Assembly (NCBI GenBank): GCA_023213315.1 | Contig: JAKCPI010005325.1 | Location: forward strand, 1-64,000 | Length of the DNA stretch: 64,000 bases | DNA from: Euborellia annulipes | Taxonomy: Eukaryota; Arthropoda; Insecta; Dermaptera; Anisolabididae | Direction of reading: 5' to 3' | Shown: positions 56,678 through 64,000 of the stretch, in pieces | How positions within the stretch are numbered: the stretch's first letter is position 1 | Layout of the letters: every line of letters starts with the position of its first letter | The notes under the pieces: generated by a model | The model's input: the letters and a program-made list of their open reading frames with translations, nothing else | Told to the model about the DNA's origin: nothing | Database searches by the model: none | Program-made: the position numbers and the translations under genes

Positions 56678-57222
56678 TCATTTTTACTTTCTCTTACAAT
56701 GTTCATATGTCTTATATTTGTTAATATATAGAGAAAGAAAGTATTGGATTCATGTCAAAAATTCGATGTCGAGATTTTGACGGATATACACGTTTTGAGG
56801 TCTCCTGAGTCCGAAAAAAGTGGTTTTCGCGACATGGTCTGTCTGTGTGTCTGTCTGTCTGTGAACAAAATATTTTAAGAACGAAAAAAGCTGGGGGGGT
56901 AAAATTTTTATTTTAGGTTACACCCCCCCCGGGCAAAAATTTTTTTTAAAAAACGAAAAAGATTTTTGTGTTTTTTTTTTATTTTTTTTTTATTTTTTTT
57001 TTTTTTTTTTTTTTTTTATATTTATATTTATTAAAAAAAAAAAAAAAAAAAATTTTTTTTTTTTTAAAAATTTTTTTTTTAACACTTTTAAAAAAAAAAA
57101 AAATTATAAAAAAAAAAAAAAAAATATATCTCGACACAAAAAATCTGGTGTGACAAGCACAGAACAAAACTTTTGAAGGTAAGAGAAAGTTGTGTGCTGT
57201 GGGACCATCACACCAGATTTTT
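56678..57222 (-). mobile_element. A element with a corrupted middle
   Basis: Right hairpin (TTACTTTCTCTTACA...), CGATGTCGAGATTTTGACGG and (CTGT)n are intact up to about 56895. The left hairpin resumes at 57127 (ATCTCGACACAAAAAATCTG). Where the conserved body and X-box should be there are only C, A and T runs. Confidence 0.75.
56930..57126. other. Near-pure A/T homopolymer block, likely assembly error
   Basis: After a run of 8 C the block is almost only runs of T and A, inside an A element whose body is otherwise conserved across copies. It looks like a low-coverage long-read consensus failure rather than real sequence. Confidence 0.6.
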
Positions 57223-58023
57223 ATTTTTATTTGTAGCTCGAATGGGGATATTTTTTAGATCTTACTGGATTGTTTTAATTTTTGTCCCATCAATTGGACG
57301 CAAGGTGTAGTTCAATATGAATATAATAAAAAATTTATTTGAATAAATTAATTTTATTATGAATGCGTTCTATAAATTAAATAAATATCGTATATCGAAA
57401 TGACAGAAATATTTGGATATTTTTATTAGCATTTCGTTAGTTGTCTATATTCAAGTTATTTTCCTGTTCTCTCTCTTTTTTTTATTTTATTCCTAACGCC
57501 TAAAGCTTTTGCTCTGCATAATCATAAATCACATAAATAGTTAATAAATATTTTCATAGGTTGAATTTAATGATTTCGAGTAAAATCAATTACCTGCTAT
57601 TAAAGTGAAAAGCCATATGTTTCATCATTAATTATTAAATGATTGGATTTGAATATGGATAAATTTCCAGTAATTCATAGTAATATTATTTTACGTTCTC
57701 ATTTATTAAATACTTTTTTTTTATTTTAGGAAAAATATAATAAATAACAAAATGATTGTTTTAGAGAAGATCAAAGTACTGCTATGATAAAATACTGGCA
57801 TATATTTGGATCAAATACTCTAACACTACTAAAACAAAATTTCGGAAAATTTTGATAAAAAGGCAAAATCGAAAAAAAAATAAAATTTCGAAATCTATAA
57901 AGTGAAGAGCCTGCTCATTTATTAGAGATATAGAGATGGTAATTATATTTTATTAAAGAAATGTCAGATTGGTTGGAGACCAGTTGGTGGGGGCATATTT
58001 ATGTTGTTATGAAGTTGGTATAA

Positions 58024-58146
58024 ATTTGTAACACGCCGACAGACACGCAGACCATTGAGGACCCACTTTTATCTCTAGCATTTTTGACATGCAATACTTT
58101 CTCTCTTTATATAGCCTATATTACATATACAAGTAAGAGAAAGTAA
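58024..58146 (+). mobile_element. A element right-end fragment
   Basis: ACAGACACGCAGACCATTGA (microsatellite and CCATGTCG region, diverged) followed by the right hairpin ACTTTCTCTCTTTATATAG...AAGTAAGAGAAAGT. The left two-thirds is missing. Confidence 0.65.
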
Positions 58147-58352
58147 AATTGAAGAATATTTTTTCTTACGATTGACCATCAAAGTTTAGACTCGGGTCTG
58201 TTTGGGATGAACCAGAGTCGAGTATGTTTGTGAGGTTTTATATGAGAATAAAAAAATGGCAACAAAGTTGAAAAACTTTCCTAATATACAACTACCCAGT
58301 TAAGGACGGAAAAGTATCTCTATAATAAATAAATTTATTAAGGACCCTCTTA

Positions 58353-58550
58353 AGGGGACCTCACACTTGCAAAAATTTTGAAGATGTCGTTTTTGGGCAG
58401 TTTTTGTTTGTAAATATGAGTGGGAAATTTTGTACAAAAACGACATCATCAAAATTTTGTAAAAAATTTTTGTGTAATGAGAGGGGTCCACAACCATTCA
58501 ATATTTTGCACAAAATTTTGAACGACATTTTTGCAAGTGTGAGGGCCCCT
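58353..58550. mobile_element. PIF/Harbinger-type MITE with TTA TSD
   Basis: Ends AGGGGACCTCACACTTGCAA and inverse TTGCAAGTGTGAGGGCCCCT differ at one or two positions over about 25 bp. TTA flanks both sides (58350-58352; 58551-58553), as PIF/Harbinger elements require. A second inner inverted pair (AAAATTTTGAAGATGTCG facing CGACATCATCAAAATTTT) makes the left half a subterminal hairpin. Non-coding. Confidence 0.75.
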
Positions 58551-58556
58551 TTAGAA

Positions 58557-58636
58557 CAAGAGCGGACCCAGAGCAGAGTTTCTCGGGGAGAGGGAGATAA
58601 TTACCCCTTTTCCTCCCCCTCTTGTATTCGCCCTTG
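58557..58636. mobile_element. Short copy of the CAAGGGCGGAT-end MITE
   Basis: The left CAAGAGCGGACCCAGAGC matches the complement of the right end of 10968-11163. The right-end complement CAAGGGCGAATACAAGAGGG matches that element's left end. It is therefore an inverted, internally deleted copy, starting four bases after the Harbinger TSD. Confidence 0.5.
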
Positions 58637-58639
58637 CTT

Positions 58640-59593
58640 TAGGGGCACCGGTCCTCGGTGGCTATCTCCAAACAACACAAATTATAATACAAAACAACAA
58701 ACTTAAGAAGAAAAGAAAAAAATAAATGTAAGCTCATTAACAAACAACATGTTCATTCATTTCCAAAGAAACAAAAACAAAAGTCCATGTTCTAGATAAA
58801 TAAAATAGCTAAGTGGTTTTTTTAATAGCTAAGTTCAATTGGAAAGCTTTTGGAAATTATATCTTAGAATAGAACAGATTTAGAAATAAAAATAACAGCG
58901 AGTGACTCAAAATTTAAGAATATTACCGATAATAATCTCATTAAAAAAAAGTGATTTAAGAATGTAAAAATGCAAAATATTTCTAATTAAAAGGATTAGT
59001 GCTAATAACTTACTTCCCAAAAGCCTATTGGTTTATATTTTCATTTTTTATAGTCTTTGAATAAAAAGATGAATTGAAAGCGATATAAATATTTAATATA
59101 GGGGGAGCTCGGCAATATTATGAAAAATTCCACGCCATCGCCCAACCTGGTAGGAAGTGACTTTGAATTAGATTTGCATTAACTTGATAGTCACTTAGGG
59201 GCGACAGATGAGACTATCAGCCCTCAGAGACGCCCTGTCTCTCTCTATCTGACATTCTGGCAAAAGCTCAGAAAATTACCGTACATACACATTCCATAAA
59301 ATATTTTAGAACAAATTTTTTTAAATTAGCCGAGCCAAGAATTTTTATTACATTTTCCATAATATTTATGATTTAAGATGATTGTTTTAAAAAAGGAGAA
59401 GAAACTTCTTTTTTTTTTTTGATGATTTAGAAATAAAAGAATATAAAACGATTAGATCAACAGGTCCTTCTCCCCCCCTCCTCCCCTCCTCCTCCTCCTC
59501 TCATGTCAGACAATTAAACAGAAATAATTTTACTTTTATTCATTACCGATTTCTAATCTAATTTAAATACGTAGGTCGCGTAAAATTAAAATC
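58640..59593. other. AT-rich spacer, nothing recognised
   Basis: A mixed-composition patch at 59100-59240 has CCATCGCCCAACCTGG and GATTTGCATTAAC (octamer-like) words. Otherwise AT-rich, no gene. Confidence 0.4.
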
Positions 59594-59595
59594 TA

Positions 59596-59988
59596 CACTG
59601 TAAAAAAAAATCTTAATTTTAGTTTGTTTTGGAATACTAACTTTACATATTTCTTGTAAATGATATAACCTACTATGCATTTTCTACTAAATTTACAAAT
59701 TTACAACAAAAAACATTTTAAAATAACAATTTTCTTCGAAAAATAGAGTATGTACATTGGTATTGTGATTTTTCATACCATTTTTAGTTAAAAATTGTAT
59801 TTTTTTTCGAAAGCAGTTTGGGAATTCTAAAATTACAACACAATTGCACTCTAATTTTCAAACGGCTTTCGAAAATTAGAACTACTTTTGTAAATGGTTT
59901 TACAAAAAATTACTAAATTTAGTATGTTTTTGTTTATATAATTTTTGCTTCCGACACAGATTGTGAAATCAACAAAATCTTTTTACAG
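59596..59988. mobile_element. Possible transposon with ACTGTAAAAA ends
   Basis: Left TACACTGTAAAAAAAAATCT and right complement ATACTGTAAAAAGATTTTG are short inverted ends next to TA. The interior is AT-rich with internal TTTCGAAAGC/GGCTTTCGAAAA pairing. The evidence is the short TIR only. Confidence 0.4.
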
Positions 59989-60069
59989 TATATAAATTTA
60001 TAATACTGTAGTTATATAATAATTTTTAAATATAATCCTAAAGAATTCACCGTTGGCGCTAATTGAAAC

Positions 60070-60615
60070 ATTAACATTCTTAAATTTAACTAAATTATCA
60101 TCTAATTATAGATAAATAAACAACGCAAAGTTAATTTTCGAAGTTAATACGTCAACTTCAGAGTTTGAGTTATAGCTTTGAAGATGAAGTATTAGCGTCA
60201 AAATGAGTTTAAGCTAAAATAAATCTTTTTTGAAACTTAACCTTGCGTTATTTATTTATCAATACCCGAGTCGAAATCAAACGCTTGGTTAGAGTCTACA
60301 AATCCTCAGTTAAGTAGACTTGAAAGAATCAAACTAGGATTTGGAGACATGTCTTTTATGAAAATGAAAATCTGGTTTGGTCCTCAGCTCGTCGCGAATG
60401 TCCCTTTTTGACGGATTGAGACTTGGGCCAGATTTTCAAATAGTGGTTTGAATCCAAGTCTAATTCTCCAGGTAGGTTGTTATGCTTTATCGAAATATAT
60501 ATATATCTAACATACCATCAAATACCAATAGAATTGAGGACTACGTGGTTCAAACAAAGGGTTCGATTTCGACTCGGGTAATTAGATGATAATTTAATTA
60601 AATTTTTAAATGTGT
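60070..60615. repeat. Large inverted-repeat element containing a foldback
   Basis: Outer left TAAATTATCATCTAATTA and, after 60262, CCCGAGTCGAAATCAAACGC together match the complement of 60555-60615 (AAATTATCATCTAATTACCC, then GAGTCGAAATCGAAC). The 60111-60262 foldback therefore sits inside the left arm. The interior (60300-60540) is non-coding. Confidence 0.6.
60111..60262. repeat. Foldback inserted in an inverted-repeat arm
   Basis: GATAAATAAACAACGCAAAG faces TTGCGTTATTTATTTATC, about 20 bp with two mismatches. The centre has TTTGAAGATGAAGTATTAGC and GTCAAAATGAG, a weakened form of the foldback-family core. Confidence 0.5.
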
Positions 60616-61436
60616 TCATTTTGAGAATTTTTTAAGGATCAAATGATCAATTTTCATATTGTGAGCACGCATGCTCAGTTGTCGCAGTATTGAAATTGAA
60701 AATCCATTAGGTCATGTGGGTTGCCTATGCTACAGCAAGCAAAAAGGGAACTTGATGAATCTACTGCCTTAACAATATGGTACGTAGCCATTCAACTTTT
60801 ATGACAACAATTTGATAAAAGGAAGAAAATAAAATATATTTTTAAAGAAGGATGTATTTCAAAATACGTAATTCAATAAAAAGAATTTCTTTGATTTATA
60901 TGGAATTAGAATTTCGGCTTTGAACCTATAACTCCACCCCGGGGCCATGGTAGGAATAATAAAAGCTAATAACAGGAAATGGACTTTGAAATATGAACCG
61001 AGAGCAGATATTGGCTTTTGCTAAAGGGAACACTCTAGAAAAATAAGAATAAATTTCAAAACATTTGTGCTCTGTGAATATTAACGAATTTTAAAAATCA
61101 ATTAAGGTATTGTTTTTTTTTTTTAATACTTTAGTATTAAGAAATAAGACAAACATTTTATCAGCAGAAAGAAAGAAATTTTAATCTAAAACCTGATGTG
61201 TCCAATTTAGAACCGAATGAATTAGTAAAAAGTACAACTTTTACTAGAAAAAAACTTAAAGTCAAGAAAAATGAAAAACAACGAACAAAATTCCTCATCC
61301 CAGTGATCCTTCAGACCTATCGTATTTTGGAATGATTACAAAACTTTCCTTCTCTCTGACTATAAATTATCTTTGTTTGAATATAAAATTTGTAACCAAA
61401 AATAAAGTCCCGATATTTTATTAAATTTATTTAATT

Positions 61437-61438
<2 letters not shown>

Positions 61439-61469
<31 letters not shown>
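61439..61469 (+). repeat. T homopolymer of about 30
   Basis: Longest single-base run in the window; length in the assembly is unreliable. Confidence 0.8.
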
Positions 61470-61959
61470 AAGAATTATTTATTTATTTATAACCATAATA
61501 TATTTAAGTTATAGCAAAGCTTTCTTGTGGCGTTTTGCCAATTGCTACAAAATTATACCCATTCAGTATAAATAATAAATGGATTCAATCTATTATAATC
61601 CTGACATGGGATTTCTCAAAAACTATTTTCTAGAAGAGAAATGTATTTATTTTTTAATTGTTATTTATTAGTTTAATTAGGAGCGCAATCAGGCGAAGGA
61701 GTTTGAACAAGTACACCAAGCCCGAGGGCAAGAAAAAGGTTTAAATTATTTATATAATCGAGTTGATTATGTTCGTTACCCGAACATATTGATTTAAATT
61801 AATCGGCTTACAATTATTATACAAATTTATGAAACAAGCGCTTTCAGAGGAAAAAACATTTTTTTTTTTATAGTTTAGCGTTAACAATATATTTTATTTT
61901 AATTGGAAAATTTTCTTTAAGGTGATGGCCAAGAAAAGAATAAATATATAATAATAATT

Positions 61960-62480
61960 TCCTGGTTCAGGTAGGAAGGTGAATGAAAATGAGAGACGAA
62001 AGCAGCCAGAGGCGGAACGAACCATCTCCAAGTCTTATTCCTGCGAAATTGCACCAATTAGGGTTTCATATCGGAGAAGGGTTTTTATTATCACCCTGGC
62101 AGGGTTGCTAACGGCACCCTCGTTGCACGAATCCAGCCCCGGGGCGGTCGAGAGGAGTTATTTAAATAAAACCCTGGGATATTGTTCGGGTTTCGGAGGG
62201 AATATAAGAAAGATATACGCCTGCCTATCTTTAAGCAAAGCAAGTGAAAATTTCTAGAGCCCATCCCTCGTTTCATAAGCAGTCGCCCCTCGAACTCAAT
62301 TCGCCCTCTAAAAGGCTGCTCTAGACATTCAATTAACTTTAACAGCCGCCCGCCAATCACAGACACAGTCGACCTTTGCACTGGCCAAAAGCAACGATAA
62401 GCCAGCGGCACTGATAACGACAAAAGGCGACATCACCGCCATCCATCATTTGTTCTTCGCTGAGCATTTTTATAAAAGTC
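61960..62480. promoter_or_regulatory. Longest unique less AT-rich island, ends with TATAAAAG
   Basis: About 520 bp of mixed composition without repeat ends: GGTTTTTATTATCACC-type words, TTATTTAAATAAAACCC, CCCGCCAATCACAG (CCAAT-like) and finally TATAAAAG at 62471-62478. Overlapping short frames on both strands lack domain signatures. A TATA promoter facing right is possible, but the ATG at 62508 is too close to be its start. Confidence 0.3.
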
Positions 62481-62617
62481 GAACAAGATCACACTCAAGG
62501 ATTAAACATGTTCTCTTCTCGTTGTCTCTTAATCTCAAATCACAAAAAAACCTTATTTGGCGTCAACATTATTATTTCAAAATTAGGGAATCATCTACCG
62601 AGTCAAAGTTGCTCTAG

Positions 62618-62776
62618 GGAGCTAGTCTGCATAGTGACTTTTAGGAACACACAGGGATCCGCACCAGGGACACACATTTTTCTTCTGGTGACTTATTTCG
62701 ATCTACTGTGTGTGTCCCTGGTGCGGGCGTGTGGATCCCTGTGTGTCCCTAAAAGTTCACTATGTAGAGTAGCTGC
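62618..62776. repeat. About 160-bp palindrome with GGACACACAGGGATCC arms
   Basis: Left TAGTGACTTTTAGGAACACA, CAGGGATCC and GCACCAGGGACACACA are all inverted on the right, which has an additional GGGCGTGTG. That word with GGATCCCT is repeated again at 62776-62794. The 126-codon frame from 62508 runs through the palindrome and is unlikely to be a gene. Confidence 0.7.
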
Positions 62777-62929
62777 GGGCGTGTGGATCCCTCGATCATT
62801 TTTACTCGGGCTTAAAAGAGAGTCGACAAACAGAAAGTTTATAAAATATTATTATTTGATGATTCAAATGCCACGAGTTTCAATCTAAGAAAAAATTAAA
62901 TAAATTGGCTAATGAAAATTTTTTTTAAC

Positions 62930-63196
62930 TTTCTTTTACGTCTATGGAATATGTTAACACTGTATATATAGAGAGAAAGTATTGGTTTCATGTCAAAAAT
63001 TTGGTTTGGAAATACATGTTTTGAGGCCCCCTGAGTTCAAAAAAGTGGGTCCCGCAAAATGATCTGTCTGTTTGTCAGTGAACAAAATATCTCAAGAACG
63101 AAAAGAGCAAGGCGGTTGAAATTTTATATTTATATTTACTTAAAAAAATCACTTGTTTTAGTTGTGTGCTGTTCGACCAGTCACACCAAATTTTTT
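62930..63196 (-). mobile_element. A element, internally deleted copy
   Basis: Right hairpin (AACTTTCTTTTACG...GAGAGAAAGTATTGG), the GAACAAAATATCTCAAGAAC stretch, then a direct jump to the left end TTGTGTGCTGTTCGACCAGT. The X-box and conserved middle are deleted. Confidence 0.75.
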
Positions 63197-63199
63197 CCT

Positions 63200-64000
63200 A
63201 TATTTTTGAATATAAAATTTAAACTATTTGAAATGGGGAAGGAGGAGAGAAGCCCGGTAAGATGACGGCCCTGGCATAAATTTATTCACAAATGAACAAA
63301 TAACATGTTGAATGCCTTTTCAAAAGGTTAGCTGATACTTGAGTATTAATTCAAATTGGGATAAATTTGAAGGTTGATTAAGAAAATTTGTAACTAAATT
63401 TATAGAAGGGACCATCCTTAGGGAAAACTTGGAACATGAAAGTCAACTAACCAATAATTGGCCTATTTATAATCTCTGAAATTTTTTGTGTTGATAAAAT
63501 CTAAATCCGTGGTTCCTAATCTGGAGAACGAGTCCCAAAGGAGATAATATAATGTTCTTCGGAATCATGGCTGGAATTGGCAACCATTCCTCTAATCTAT
63601 CTATCTATTTATATATAGGAAATGTAAAATGTATGTAACCTCTATGTTCTATAAAAATCCAAAATTTCCAATGAATCTATTTGAAATTAAGTACACATAT
63701 AGTATTTGTAACTGCGAGTAACGTAGTAATAATTTGAATCTCTTAAATGATTTGGGAAATTAATTATAATCAAAATTCTTCAATATTTGAACACAAAATT
63801 TATTCTTTTTACTTTTGGCAGCTTTATGATTTAGGCCACTTCCAGACTCTTTGGGCACTCATAAATAGACCCTTTTGCTGTCCCCACTACTTGAACTCAA
63901 GATCCTTCCATAACACTTGCAATTCAACAAGAAATATCCTAAATAATAGTATTAGAGCAAGGGGGTCCAGGAAGCGCAACCCCCTGGAAGAAAGAAAGCC
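63200..64000. other. AT-rich spacer to window end
   Basis: A weak hAT-like word (CCGTGGTTCCTAATCTGG) lies at 63508-63526 without a partner. Nothing else is recognised. Confidence 0.4.

Noticed and set aside
62091..62423. 110-codon minus-strand frame opposite a 92-codon plus frame
   Set aside because: No domain, repeat or conserved motif is visible in either. They reflect the lower stop frequency of a less AT-rich island.
62508..62888. 126-codon open frame, the longest in the window, just after TATAAAAG
   Set aside because: It runs through a 160-bp palindrome and repeated GGATCCCT words, and has no recognisable domain. The start lies only 30 bases after the TATA box.

Overview
The window looks like gene-poor intergenic DNA from an AT-rich invertebrate animal genome. 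The evidence is strong AT bias, long A/T homopolymers, eukaryotic DNA transposons and retroposons with target-site duplications (TSDs), tRNA-derived SINEs with pol III B boxes, and a frequent TAGGCCTA word. I cannot resolve the phylum. No complete protein-coding gene can be supported. No open frame exceeds 126 codons, and most frames lie inside repeats. The only recognisable coding relic is a decayed non-LTR retrotransposon reverse-transcriptase C-terminus near 4.9-5.3 kb. Two short exon candidates (28958-29070 minus, 49731-49862 plus) are speculative.

The dominant feature is one interspersed repeat family, called the 'A element' here: about 640-700 bp, 17 recognisable loci plus one shard. 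A full copy has a large hairpin at its left end (CTGGTGTGAC paired with GTCACACCAG) and a second hairpin at its right end. Both hairpins contain the same 13-mer, ACTTTCTCTTACC or its complement. In between are an RFX/X-box-type palindrome (GTTACCATGGCAAC) and a (CAGA)n/(CA)n microsatellite. Copies often lie in same-orientation neighbours: 12.6-14.2, 37.8-39.3, 42.4-43.2 and 52.8-54.8 kb.

Other layers, left to right: LINE relic (4.9-5.3 kb); perfect 20-bp-arm palindrome (6.18 kb); TA-flanked GGGTGGTC-end elements (7.6, 9.8 kb); a Tigger/pogo-like element (10.1 kb); a GGGCGGATCC-type element (10.97 kb, second copy 58.56 kb); A elements; a SINE with a 10-bp TSD (15.68 kb); an A copy split by a retroposon and a MITE (17.0-18.05 kb); a 64-bp TAA-flanked palindrome (20.69 kb); a long foldback (20.97-21.3 kb); a retroposon with a 14-bp TSD (27.76 kb); the CCAAGCCT/AGGCTTGG inverted-repeat cluster (29.3-30.3 kb); an A copy split by a SINE (30.6-31.4 kb); a hAT-type element with a perfect 8-bp TSD (33.74 kb); a 0.7-kb direct duplication (35.67 and 36.80 kb); a tRNA-like sequence inside inverted repeats (37.6 kb, similar layout at 51.3 kb); a CATTGGGACA MITE (45.9 kb); paired mariner-type MITEs (49.15-49.5 kb); foldbacks with a hammerhead-like core (50.7, 55.3 kb); a probable assembly fault (56.9-57.1 kb); a TTA-flanked Harbinger-type MITE (58.35 kb); and nested palindromes (60.1-60.6 kb).

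Between repeats are several less AT-rich unique islands (about 1.85-2.3, 7.18-7.44, 11.4-11.76, 16.27-16.48, 34.44-34.87, 47.76-47.92, 49.99-50.45, 54.87-55.16 and 61.96-62.48 kb). Some contain TATA-like boxes, E-boxes and homeodomain-type TAATTA words. They are the best candidates for unique cis-regulatory DNA, but this rests on composition and short words only.
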